Source: Scytolyngbya sp. HA4215-MV1 (lineage in GTDB: Bacteria; Cyanobacteriota; Cyanobacteriia; Leptolyngbyales; Leptolyngbyaceae). Taken from it: a stretch of 64,000 nucleotides of DNA. The notes beneath the pieces are model-generated. The model did no database searches. It had not been told where the DNA came from and worked only from the letters and a program-made list of their open reading frames with translations. This document shows, piece after piece, positions 26,559-35,169 of this stretch (position 1 is its first letter; each line of letters starts with the position of its first letter). A program made the position numbers and the translations under genes. The stretch covers positions 124,001 through 188,000 of the forward strand of contig JAHHIA010000012.1 of NCBI GenBank assembly GCA_019359045.1, read 5' to 3'.

Positions 26559-29500
26559 GGTTTACCCTCAAATGTTCAGAGAGAATAAGGTCAGCATCAT
26601 TTAACCCAGCAGAGCGGCTCCAGTGACGTTTCTGAGCAGGCTTAACAATATAAATATCTTGCCCACTATAGATTCGCAAATCCCGACGTGTAAAAATTCG
26701 ATCAGCGATCTGTTGGGGTAATCGTTCAGCAATTCGATTTAAAACTGCCTTTAAATCCTGGGCTTGAGTAATCTGAACAATATGTTCACGTCCAGGTACA
26801 GGTAAAAAACTAAACTTAACTACACTTAAAGGAGATTGATTGACTTCTATCACATCAGCAACTAATACTCTTTCTCCTAAAGCTTGAAGAAAAGGTTGAA
26901 TTACGCTAATCAGCTCCATAGCATACAGTTTTAATTCAGAAGTATGGGGTTTTTGCAGAACTGCTGATTCTTCTCGATTCATATATAAATCGATAGTTAT
27001 GCTAATAGTATCCTTGACCAAAGTTTGCTCTGTTTCATCTAAATCATAAAGACTGAATACAGCAGCATCAAGTTCTCTCTTTAAGGCTGGATAGGTTAAG
27101 GTATTATGATGCTCAAATAATCGCCTTTCCAAATTAATGATTTGAGAGACAATATGTGCATTATCTTCAACAGGAAAGGGGACTGGAAGACGCGCTATAT
27201 CCTGCATCATCAGTGTCTTGCGAGCAATTCCCCATGATGATGCCGTCATAAACAAGAAGTAATTTGTCAAAGAAGAGTTAATGATTCCATTTAGATAATG
27301 AACTAAATATTCAGAGTTCTCTGAAATCGAAAGGCCATAATAGCTCTTCGGATACATCACATCTTCACTACAGAAAGCTGAGAAAACACCTGTTGACTCA
27401 ACTTTCTCAGGAACTATAAGGAGCGGAGCTTTATATGTTTCTTCATCTCTTGGAGCTTCTAACCTTAAATATGGGAGAACATCCAACTTGGTTACATCAA
27501 TGATATATTTTGGCATAACTCTAGAAGGAAGCCATTTCTTATCCTTTAGATATTGAGGTACTTCTTTACTTTGATTGCCTCTCAAAAAACCACTTTTAAA
27601 GGTATTTCCCGCTACTTGCTCAATACTTGGTAGGGAATCTCTTAGCCTCTGAACTAACGCTAAATCTCTAGCACTTCCCCATGTGGCAACTTTGAGCATA
27701 TCTGGATCTGATGCCATGCCCCAAACGGGTAGCTTTTTAATATCTTCAGTCCCAATTTCTAGAATTCCATGTTTTCTGTAATCTCCAGAACGTTGTGGAC
27801 AAACAAAGTAACAGAAATCCTTTGATGTTGAGCGACACCCTTCTGCGATTAAGATAATTGCAGGAGCTTCAGAGTTAGGAAATAAATCTTCTCTATAAAG
27901 CTTGGAAAGATTAATAATTATCCTTGGCTTAAAGCGCATTAAGAGAGCTTCTTTTGCAGTCTTAGCTTCTGAAAAATTACTGAAAAACGCTCTTCCATGT
28001 AAAATCAAACCAATTTGTGTGTTTTCATTGGAAAAGTCACCAGCACGCCAAAGAAATGCTTGATCGGGTGGATCTCCATAAGCTAGAGGATATCCCTTCG
28101 GATATTCTTGTTCGGGACGCTTACGTTTGCAATATATTGAAGCTGACTTCGTAAATTTGGACTTAGTCCAAGGAGGATTCCCTACAATTGCATGAATTTC
28201 CTTATTAGCAAGAGCGGTTACTCGGTTAAAATCAGCATTCTCGTTGAAAGCATCACAAGCAAATAAACTTCTACCAATTAAAGGCTGGAACTTTAAATTG
28301 CTTGCCAGGTATCTTTCCTGCTCCAACTCATGATCGAGTTCTAGGGCAGTGAGGTATAGACTAAATGCAGCAATCTGAATTGCTTGTGGTTCAATATCTA
28401 CACCATAAACTTGATTGTAAAGGGTATCACGAATAAGTTGTCGAGACGGCTCCTCTCCATTCGCACAACGCTTTACTACTAATCTCCTAAGAGATTCCAC
28501 TAAAAACAAGCCTGAACCACAGGCTAGGTCTAAGATTTTTGCATTACCAGAAAGTTTCTTAAAAACCTCATCAAGCACTAAATCAACCAAGTTAATGGGT
28601 GTGTAGTGTACGCTTGTCTCTGCTGCTGCTGCTGCATCTTTAGAATACAGAAAATTCTCGTAAATAGAACTGATTAGTTCTACAGGAATCACTTTGAAGT
28701 CATAGGCTCGCCAGAGCCGTCCTTGACCTGATTCAATTTCTGTTGTTCCACCTACTAAGTCTTTAACGATTTCGAGATGGCTGATTTCATAGGAATTTTG
28801 TGCATTACCAGACGAAGCTGGAAACATATCTCCATTGAATGTGACTTGCAACCATTCAAATAGGTTCTCAGTAGCTGAGACATTATCCAATACATGAGCA
28901 AAGGTATCAACGTTGAAGCGGGATTGGAAAAACTGTGTATCTAAAATGCCTCGATCTTGAAGATAGGCAACAAAGATTGATCGCATTAGAAGAGCATGAG
29001 CAATCTGAGGCTCTAGCCCTTTTGCTCTAAGCTTTTTCTCAGCCGCTTGCAAATCTTCTACCAGGACATGATCAACTCGTTTTTTCCGGTCAATCTGTCT
29101 TGCATTCTGCCACTTCCAAAATTCCCCAGATTCAATCTGAAGCCGACTAGCATATTCGTTGAGTCGCTTCAAACTCGCTTCCGTATTTTCAAAAAGTTCA
29201 ATTAAATTGGATTCAGGATTATTTTCTGTGGGTTCGGAGTAGCAGTTGTATAGACGCACGCTTGTAGGTGTCACAACCCACAGCATCGGTGCTAAACCAT
29301 GATTCCAAGAAAGTTTGTGCAGACGTGCCAACTCTCGTGGATCAGGATCAGATTGTTCTAGTTGGGAGAAGTAAATGCATGGTGATCCAGATAGCTCAAA
29401 TATCGCTGTAGCATTGATTTGTTCTGGATCAATAACAGCACTATATTTAATACGCTTTTCAAGTTGCTGATTATTATTGCGGAGTGACTCAGCTTCTATT

Positions 29501-29592
29501 ACACCTGAAGTAGGCACACCATTTCTGTAGAAGCCCGTTTCCTCCATCACACGTTGATAAAGAACTTCTGTTGCAGATCTTCTGGAAGCCAT
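26542..29592 (-). CDS. Eco57I/type IIG-like N6-adenine DNA methyltransferase (restriction-modification protein)
   Basis: This 1016-aa protein has the gamma-order N6-adenine methyltransferase motifs: S-adenosylmethionine loop I-L-D-L-A-C-G-S-G (353-361) and catalytic N-P-P-W (472-475). Y-T-P in the preceding segment (H-Y-T-P-I-N-L-V-D) is also typical. Residues 600-850 look like a target-recognition region (A-R-L-P-V-P-F-P near the end). The N-terminal 150 residues resemble a type I/IIG restriction N-terminal domain (F-E-L-S-G ... L-W-V-V-T-P-T-S-V-R-L-Y-N), but the expected E-x-K nuclease triad is not visible. A Shine-Dalgarno GGAGG overlaps the stop region of the MerR-like gene 2 bp upstream. 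It likely methylates host DNA while the downstream nuclease cuts unmodified DNA (inference). Confidence 0.8.
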   Translation of the reverse strand: MASRRSATEVLYQRVMEETGFYRNGVPTSGVIEAESLRNNNQQLEKRIKYSAVIDPEQINATAIFELSGSPCIYFSQLEQSDPDPRELARLHKLSWNHGLAPMLWVVTPTSVRLYNCYSEPTENNPESNLIELFENTEASLKRLNEYASRLQIESGEFWKWQNARQIDRKKRVDHVLVEDLQAAEKKLRAKGLEPQIAHALLMRSIFVAYLQDRGILDTQFFQSRFNVDTFAHVLDNVSATENLFEWLQVTFNGDMFPASSGNAQNSYEISHLEIVKDLVGGTTEIESGQGRLWRAYDFKVIPVELISSIYENFLYSKDAAAAAETSVHYTPINLVDLVLDEVFKKLSGNAKILDLACGSGLFLVESLRRLVVKRCANGEEPSRQLIRDTLYNQVYGVDIEPQAIQIAAFSLYLTALELDHELEQERYLASNLKFQPLIGRSLFACDAFNENADFNRVTALANKEIHAIVGNPPWTKSKFTKSASIYCKRKRPEQEYPKGYPLAYGDPPDQAFLWRAGDFSNENTQIGLILHGRAFFSNFSEAKTAKEALLMRFKPRIIINLSKLYREDLFPNSEAPAIILIAEGCRSTSKDFCYFVCPQRSGDYRKHGILEIGTEDIKKLPVWGMASDPDMLKVATWGSARDLALVQRLRDSLPSIEQVAGNTFKSGFLRGNQSKEVPQYLKDKKWLPSRVMPKYIIDVTKLDVLPYLRLEAPRDEETYKAPLLIVPEKVESTGVFSAFCSEDVMYPKSYYGLSISENSEYLVHYLNGIINSSLTNYFLFMTASSWGIARKTLMMQDIARLPVPFPVEDNAHIVSQIINLERRLFEHHNTLTYPALKRELDAAVFSLYDLDETEQTLVKDTISITIDLYMNREESAVLQKPHTSELKLYAMELISVIQPFLQALGERVLVADVIEVNQSPLSVVKFSFLPVPGREHIVQITQAQDLKAVLNRIAERLPQQIADRIFTRRDLRIYSGQDIYIVKPAQKRHWSRSAGLNDADLILSEHLRVNRAAIG

Positions 29593-29594
29593 CG

Positions 29595-30125
29595 CTAGTT
29601 AACCTCCTCAGCGACAATTTCCTGATATGCAACGTCATTCAAAAAAACTCCAGATCGCTTATCAAAGTCTAAAACATGATGTTTCTGTGCTTCTTTCCAT
29701 AGATCCGCAATCACATCACCGACGGGTCCCACTTCTTGAATAGCAACCTGCCCTTGGTTCTTACCAGATGCTTCCAAAACTAACAAACCGAAATCTTTCA
29801 AATCCTCAATCAAATAAAGCTGTGCATTAACGAAAACAAGGCTATGAACGAAAAAAGAAGGTTTATGCTCCTTTATCTTCAAAAACTCAAGTATTTTACG
29901 GATTTCCTGAAGCGACAATTTTTCCCGTAGGCGCTCAATCGTTTTTATTTCAAGGACTTGCTGCCAACTGTAGATAACCTTGGGGTGCTTGGAATTGCCG
30001 AACTTCTCAGGCACAACAAGCCCAGTCCGATCCAGATAGCTTAACCTACCTGAACTTATTCCAGTTAAAGCTAGAGCCTCCTGACGAGTAAACCCACTGA
30101 CCACAGCAATCCCTTGATATAGCAC
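29595..30125 (-). CDS. MerR-like HTH protein, first gene of the methyltransferase operon
   Basis: This 176-aa protein has a MerR-type winged helix at about 12-75: G-F-T-R-Q-E-A-L-A-L-T-G-I-S-S-G-R-L-S-Y-L-D-R in pieces, then Y-S-W-Q-Q-V-L-E-I-K-T-I-E-R-L-R and L-S-L-Q-E-I-R-K-I-L. The C-terminal 100 residues form an alpha/beta domain of unknown type, not a metal-binding tail. It is followed by the methyltransferase after 2 bp. The GTG start at 30125 lies only about 8 bp after TATAAT, so a downstream GTG (at 30104 or 30101) may be the real start. It probably autoregulates through the inverted repeat upstream. Confidence 0.7.
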   Translation of the reverse strand: MLYQGIAVVSGFTRQEALALTGISSGRLSYLDRTGLVVPEKFGNSKHPKVIYSWQQVLEIKTIERLREKLSLQEIRKILEFLKIKEHKPSFFVHSLVFVNAQLYLIEDLKDFGLLVLEASGKNQGQVAIQEVGPVGDVIADLWKEAQKHHVLDFDKRSGVFLNDVAYQEIVAEEVN

Positions 30126-30136
30126 TCCACGTTAGC

Positions 30137-30179
30137 ATTATACGCCGTTGTTTAAATCTAGAGTAAGGATTTAAACAAC
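30137..30179 (-). promoter_or_regulatory. Promoter with a perfect 12-bp inverted-repeat operator
   Basis: On the minus strand TATAAT (30142-30137) lies just before the MerR-like gene. Immediately upstream is GTTGTTTAAATC and its exact complement, with a 9-nt spacer (30147-30158 and 30168-30179), covering the -35 region. A symmetric site over the -35 element in front of a regulator gene suggests autorepression or MerR-style activation. About 230 bp between it and the hydrolase remnant hold nothing else recognisable. Confidence 0.65.
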
Positions 30180-30479
30180 TGTCTTAAAAGCTTTTGTGTC
30201 TCTTAACGACTGCCCATATAGTAAAAACTCATGGTAAGGGAGGACGATCCCCTTCAAATCTCACCATTTGACCTCAAGATACGAATTTAATGCAAATGGT
30301 TTGGAAGTCTAGGTTTTACACAACTAACCGCCGATCGCCATACCACTGGCTCAATTCCCGCTCAATCTCATCCAGGATAGAGATCGTTGTTGTAACCGAT
30401 TTTTCTAGTGTCAAGCAGAGAGAGGAAAACCTGCTGCCAGTAGCCAGCCGAAGAATAAAGCAGAGCCGATCGCATAGAT

Positions 30480-31916
30480 TCATGCTCGATTCAACAAACC
30501 TGCAACCAGAGACAAGATCCCCATCAGTGGCGGAAATAGCGGCAAAAGCAAAAACATAAATCCCAACTGAGGTAAAAAGTTGAGCGTCAACACGAAGCCG
30601 CCAATCAAAACAACGCTCTGTCCCAGCCACCAGAGAATGCGTTTGCCAACTCCAATATGCTCTTGCACGATTCCCGCCGCCAGAAACCAGGGAAAACAGG
30701 CGATCGCCACTGGCAACCAGACCCTTAGCCGAATCGGGATCAGCCACCACTGAAGCCAAACGACTTGTGCCATTGCACCAAAGGCAACCCAGAGGATGGC
30801 AAACAGCAGAACTCCCAACCCAACGGCACGCAGGGTAGGACGAGATAGATGCGCCAGCACGCCCAGCCAGGTTAATCCAGCAATCAAAAACCAGACTCCA
30901 ACCGCTCCACCGACTTGAACACCCCCTAAATTCTGAAGGTCAAACCACTGACTTAGAAGTACCAACCCTGCGGTTGCAGCCAGTGGTGCAAGGCTTAAGC
31001 CTGCCCATCGTCGGACAGGAGCTATTTCGGTGGCGATTAATGGCGGGTGAGTTAGGAGGGGTGAGATTGCGGCTAATCCGATTAACCAACCTAATAGGTG
31101 TAGTCCGTACCAAGCCATGCGGCGGTCGCGATACTGGCTATCATTGGTTCTGCCAAATGTGGCATTCAGCCACCGCAGTGCTGCTTGATGACTCCCATCA
31201 CTAAACAAAATGGTGATGTGTTCAACACCTGGAATGACCACCAGTTCTCGTCCCTGCCCGGTTGCCAGATTCGTGTTTTCTCCCCCCGCCTGTGCCAGCA
31301 ATCGTTCGGCATTACCCACAAAGCTTCCTTCTCCACTGCCTGCCTGTAGTTGCAGATTTCGGGGAGATTGGGGAGTTACATTTGCTCCAGTTGGGGAAAC
31401 GGCAACGGTTGCCGCGAAATGATCACGTTCACGAATGCCAGCATTCATCACAATGCCGCTACCCATCGAGTGCCCTAAAAGTGCCAGACGACCCGGATCA
31501 ACCTGAGGTTGTTCTAAGAGAGCTTGCAGAGCGACATCTAGATTCTGCTGTAGCTCATGCCGCTGTAAGCGAGTCCCATTCGCGCCATGCCCGTCAAAAT
31601 CCCAGAGCATGACCGCATAACCTGCATGAGCCAGGACGTGTCCATACCCCAACATCAACTGTTTAGAACCCGCGAACCCATGTGCAACTAACACTCCTGG
31701 GATTTCGCTCGCTCCTTCAGGAGCCAGGTAGAGCAACGGAATACCCTCTTTTTGGAACGTTCGCGTTAGCGCGACGTTAGTCGTTCGCACCTCCAGACCC
31801 GATCGGGCGATCGCGATTCCTAACCAGGACGAAACAATCAGCAGAATCGCGATTACCAGGAGTCCCAAGCGTTTATAGTTCAATTTCACAGGCTTCAGCC
31901 AACGTCCAAACACCAC
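30480..31916 (-). CDS. Membrane-anchored alpha/beta hydrolase with C-terminal multispanning domain
   Basis: This 478-aa protein starts with a membrane helix (about 18-38). An alpha/beta hydrolase domain (about 55-270) follows with V-L-V-A-H-G-F-A-G-S, nucleophile motif L-L-G-H-S-M-G-S-G and a likely catalytic His in G-V-E-H-I-T. Then come about seven to eight hydrophobic helices (275-478). The frame ends at TGA 30480-30482 after G-L-L-N-R-A, but 22 further in-frame codons to 30411 read I-Y-A-I-G-S-A-L-F-F-G-W-L-L-A-A-G-F-P-L-S-A, a natural last membrane helix. The TGA therefore looks like a late nonsense change. The substrate is unknown; such proteins may act on lipids or peptidoglycan-linked esters. 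Confidence 0.75.
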   Translation of the reverse strand: MVFGRWLKPVKLNYKRLGLLVIAILLIVSSWLGIAIARSGLEVRTTNVALTRTFQKEGIPLLYLAPEGASEIPGVLVAHGFAGSKQLMLGYGHVLAHAGYAVMLWDFDGHGANGTRLQRHELQQNLDVALQALLEQPQVDPGRLALLGHSMGSGIVMNAGIRERDHFAATVAVSPTGANVTPQSPRNLQLQAGSGEGSFVGNAERLLAQAGGENTNLATGQGRELVVIPGVEHITILFSDGSHQAALRWLNATFGRTNDSQYRDRRMAWYGLHLLGWLIGLAAISPLLTHPPLIATEIAPVRRWAGLSLAPLAATAGLVLLSQWFDLQNLGGVQVGGAVGVWFLIAGLTWLGVLAHLSRPTLRAVGLGVLLFAILWVAFGAMAQVVWLQWWLIPIRLRVWLPVAIACFPWFLAAGIVQEHIGVGKRILWWLGQSVVLIGGFVLTLNFLPQLGFMFLLLPLFPPLMGILSLVAGLLNRA

Positions 31917-32151
31917 CTACTGGTGTAACGCAAAACTAATCTTCAGGATTTGGAAATCTAGCCAATATTTCGAAGTTAGCGATTCATTGCCAGACGTGAA
32001 AATCAATTTCTTCTCTGTGATTGCTCCACCAATGCGAGCAAACCAGCATTCCTTGAGCAATGAGGCGAACTGAAGCAGCGAAACTCACCACTTCAGTTCA
32101 GTTGCGACAGATTGCCAATCTGGAACTGATTGTAACGGCTTCAGGCAAAGA

Positions 32152-32433
32152 TCAACGCTTTCGATCTGTTTTTACCTGCTTATTCGGGTCTTGCTTATAA
32201 ACCCAGGCGAGGAATTTTTGTAGCGGTGGGTCTTGCTTTAGCTTCTCTAGCGTATTCAGGTGCAGTGCTAGATGGGAGTTGTCGTAGAGTGTATGGATTT
32301 GGCAGTGACAGGCAGAGCAAATTTGAATTGTGGGGCTGGGGTCGAGACCTTTGCGTTTCGTCTTTTGACGAGGAATCAGGTGGTGTTCGGTGAGAGCAGA
32401 CATCTCTCGCTGGCAAAGTTCACAGTGCAACAT
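32152..32433 (-). CDS. Small HNH endonuclease
   Basis: This 93-aa HNH protein has a zinc-knuckle C-E-L-C at 4-7, the H-H-L-I-P-R core at 17-22, and C-S-A-C-H-C-Q-I-H at 39-47 with a final H-L-A-L-H. Cys pairs and His residues are arranged as in stand-alone HNH nucleases (McrA-like, ββα-metal fold). It is a single gene with no obvious partner. Free HNH proteins may be phage-, intron- or repair-linked, so no process is assigned. Confidence 0.8.
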   Translation of the reverse strand: MLHCELCQREMSALTEHHLIPRQKTKRKGLDPSPTIQICSACHCQIHTLYDNSHLALHLNTLEKLKQDPPLQKFLAWVYKQDPNKQVKTDRKR

Positions 32434-32652
32434 CGTTTAGAAATCAGAAGATGGTGGGGAACGATAACACATAACTTGATCCTAGCGATCGCCCTCCCGG
32501 TACGGCTGCTAGCTCCACGAAATGACACGTAATTCTTTGGTAGCGTTTTCTTTAAAGATTGGCAACCAAAAAGCTCAAAATCTTACTCCGCAAAGCTTTG
32601 AGACGAAAAGCAATTGTGACATTCCTTCCTTTGGTTGGGACACTGATTTCCC

Positions 32653-32681
32653 GCCCGTAGCTTGCTTCCCGTAGGGTATGC
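32653..32681. repeat. Small dispersed repeat, copy 1
   Basis: GCCCGTAGCTTGCTTCCCGT followed by AGGGTATGC is repeated in inverse orientation at 41160-41188 with two changes. It is probably a member of the GTAGCTTGCTTCC-type small dispersed repeats of cyanobacteria. The 330 bp between the HNH gene and the MITE contain no gene. Confidence 0.7.
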
Positions 32682-32761
32682 CACGCCCGGTTCGGATGGA
32701 TTGGGCATATCGTTGGGGTTGGGCGTGGCATTGGGATAAACATTTTGGGTGAGATTGGTTA

Positions 32762-32930
32762 TACCAATTTGATTTGTGTTTGCGACAGATCGAGATCCCC
32801 CCTAGCCCCCGCGCTAATGCGCCGCTGCGCTAGAAAAAAGGGGGGAAACCCAAGCCAGTCTTGAAGTCCCCCTTTTTAAGGGGGATTTAGGGGGATCTCC
32901 TAAGTGTCACATTCTCAATTTAAATTGGTA
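32762..32930. mobile_element. MITE-like element, TACCAATTT inverted ends, TTA target duplication
   Basis: Ends TACCAATTT (32762-32770) and AAATTGGTA (32922-32930) are perfect inverted repeats. Both sides are flanked by TTA (32759-32761 and 32931-32933), a probable target duplication. The interior folds as two hairpins of C5-G5 arms (GATCCCCCCTAGCCCCC and CCCCCTTTTTAAGGGGGATTT). A 24-bp small repeat (CGCGCTAATGCGCCGCTGCG plus CTAG, 32810-32833) sits inside the left arm. It carries no gene and lies just 5' of the truncated RAYT. Confidence 0.8.
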
Positions 32931-33006
32931 TTAAATCGTTGTCCAATGCCGCGCCCCTACAGGGTTTGACAGCTTAAACACGAAATCCATCAGAAGCAGG
33001 AATACT

Positions 33007-33483
33007 TTGCGCTACATTCACGGCAACCCTAAAGCGGCAAATATGCAGCAGGGTTGGTTTTATGACTACAGCAACTATGGCAGCTACGATCGCTTGACGG
33101 ATGATGGTGTGACTCAGTGGCATCCGGCATTTTTAGCCTTGGGAACAACGCTAGAGATGTGTGCGGCAGTGTATCGCAAGTTTTGTAAGCAGTACAAGCC
33201 GAAGCCGAAGCCAGAGAAGAAAAACCATTGGGGTAGTCAGTTGTTGGCAACAATGCGGGTGAAGGGAAAGCCGACCAAAACCAGTCCCGGTCAGAAAAGC
33301 TTTTGGAATGACTGGGATAAACCGTTGGAAAAAATTCGGCAGGTGTCCGAAAAATTTGTGTTAGCGAACTGTTTTGACCCTCAATTTACAGGTGCTAGAT
33401 TTAACAAATTTGAGGAAGAAAATACGAAAAAAAAAGACGGGTGGTGCCAGGTAGAAAAGTGCCAGAACCCTAATTCTACGTGA
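33007..33483 (+). pseudogene. 5'-truncated REP-associated tyrosine transposase (RAYT/Y1)
   Basis: This 158-codon frame begins M-R-Y-I-H-G-N-P-K-A-A, i.e. in the middle of the family: Y-I-H-x-N-P is the helix that carries the catalytic Tyr of Y1/RAYT enzymes. The N-terminal HUH (H-x-H) part is missing. It would lie where the MITE (32762-32930) and the unrelated bases to 33000 now stand. No ATG is available, only TTG at 33007. Downstream the tail F-V-L-A-N-C-F-D-P-Q matches the fragment at window start. Inactive by itself. It is convergent with the caspase-GUN4 gene. Confidence 0.7.
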
Positions 33484-33522
33484 AGAAGAAATGCTGTAGC
33501 AGAATTTTACAAACGCCTGAAA

Positions 33523-35169
33523 CTATTGGATGCTACAGTCTACAAGTCTCGATGCGAGAGAAGAGAATCCCACTACCCCCCCCCAATTCCCCTTAGGGAG
33601 GTGTCCCATAGGTGAAGGGAGGTGTCCCATAGGTGCTGAGGTGCTATAAGTTACCTGATCTAAGGAGATGTATTTGTTGTTCATCCTCCAACCGATGCGA
33701 TCGCAAAACTTTTCCCAGATCTTATCACCTGGATAGTTGCCATCTAGCTGGGCACCACAATCCAGATAAATTTGTTTTTGTACACTGAAACCAAACCTGC
33801 CCTGGCTGTAATGCACCCAGAGGGCATCGATCGTCTGCAAGTCCTGACAAGGAAAATTTAACAGATCCTTTTTCTCAACATCCCACCATTTTTCTTTGCC
33901 CATCGCTTTCAGCATCTGATCTGCGGTTTCCTGATCTGCCTCTTTCCACTTACCCGCTGCCAGGAGTTCTTGCAGGTGGCGGTAGTCAACCCCCTTTTCT
34001 GATGCCAGAGAGATGAGGGTGGCAGGAACAGGGGTGGCAGGGGCAGATTTTACCGCCGGGGTTAGGGTTGGTGGCGGTGGCGCAGGTGGTTGGGTCAAGT
34101 CAATGCCATGGGTGGTGAGCACTGAGGCAATATCCTCATCTCGCAGCTTTAAGACTCGCTGAAAATATTGCAGATCCTCAAGGCTGGTTGCGCTTAACTG
34201 CGGCTCCTCCGCCAGGGTCTCTTGCACCGCTTGCTCAAACTCGGCAAGCTTTGCCCAAAAGACCCGATAAGGCTGCAAAATCTCCTGGGTAATTGCCTCC
34301 ACTTCTGCATCGGACAACCCCAACTCTTGAGACCGAAATTTCAATGCACGTCGATCCACGGGTGAAAATTTGCCGCGCTTTTGTTTGGCGCGTTCATCGA
34401 TCTCTTTGCGAAACACCAGCCGGGGGTCGCCCTGGGGAGCATGGGCAATCAAAATTTTGTAGCCTTCCCGCACCGCATAAATCTCAGGCTGCATGGTGGG
34501 AGCTGCTTCCTGCACCTTTTCTTTGGCATATTCGTGCAACTCATCAACAGTGATTTTGCCATCGTCATCCCGATCGGCAGCCCCTGTTTCCAGTCCCTGC
34601 ACCAGATATTGGGTGTAGATGCTCACACCTGCGGTTTCGTAAGACACTTGCGTGGCAGTGGAAGAGGTCAATACCGCGCGTCCTTCCCCTCCTAGCTGAG
34701 TTTTCACATCGATCGCGGCATCATCCTTCGCCTTCATATCCTGGGCAAAGGCACCACTAAAGCAACAATCCAAAATCAACACTTGCCGTTTCGATTTGCT
34801 CTGGCTCATGTAGCCTTGCAAGGCGGTTGCCGGAACCGCCGTACTGGTGCGAATGCGTCCCTGGGGGGTCTTTGCCGTAATGCGGGTGGCAAGGTAAAGG
34901 GTGCCATGGTCATCCCGCACCCCATGACCAGAGAAGTAGAGCAAAATCAGATCGTCTGGTGTGCGGTTTTCGCTAAACAGTTGTTCGATCGCCATTTCCA
35001 TGCCAGTGCGATCGGGATTGGGCAACACGTCAACGGCATCAAATCCACCCACCTGGGGATCTTGTAAGACGCGCTGCATCCGCTGGAGGTCTTCCTGAGT
35101 TCCCGGTAACCCCGCCAATCCCTCGCCATATTCACTCACTCCAATCAGCAGCGCAATCTTTGCCATCAA
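33523..35169 (-). CDS. Caspase-like protease (peptidase C14 / metacaspase type) fused to a GUN4 domain
   Basis: This 548-aa protein has a caspase-fold domain (1-245) with catalytic His82 in Y-F-S-G-H-G-V and Cys136 in L-I-L-D-C-C-F-S-G. An EF-hand-like loop, D-R-D-D-D-G-K-I-T-V-D-E (199-210), may bind calcium. Residues about 255-390 are helical with a Pro-rich linker, and 397-518 form a complete GUN4 domain (W-K-E-A-D-Q-E-T, N-F-P-C-Q-D-L-Q-T, F-G-F-S-V-Q-K, A-P-M-G-H-L-P). The last motif is tandemly duplicated (P-M-G-H-L-P-S twice, 21 bp). GUN4 binds Mg-porphyrins in chlorophyll synthesis; here it may be a ligand sensor or adaptor (inference). The start ATG overlaps the upstream stop by 4 bp, so it is coupled to the EACC1-like gene. 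Confidence 0.85.
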   Translation of the reverse strand: MMAKIALLIGVSEYGEGLAGLPGTQEDLQRMQRVLQDPQVGGFDAVDVLPNPDRTGMEMAIEQLFSENRTPDDLILLYFSGHGVRDDHGTLYLATRITAKTPQGRIRTSTAVPATALQGYMSQSKSKRQVLILDCCFSGAFAQDMKAKDDAAIDVKTQLGGEGRAVLTSSTATQVSYETAGVSIYTQYLVQGLETGAADRDDDGKITVDELHEYAKEKVQEAAPTMQPEIYAVREGYKILIAHAPQGDPRLVFRKEIDERAKQKRGKFSPVDRRALKFRSQELGLSDAEVEAITQEILQPYRVFWAKLAEFEQAVQETLAEEPQLSATSLEDLQYFQRVLKLRDEDIASVLTTHGIDLTQPPAPPPPTLTPAVKSAPATPVPATLISLASEKGVDYRHLQELLAAGKWKEADQETADQMLKAMGKEKWWDVEKKDLLNFPCQDLQTIDALWVHYSQGRFGFSVQKQIYLDCGAQLDGNYPGDKIWEKFCDRIGWRMNNKYISLDQVTYSTSAPMGHLPSPMGHLPKGNWGGVVGFSSLASRLVDCSIQ

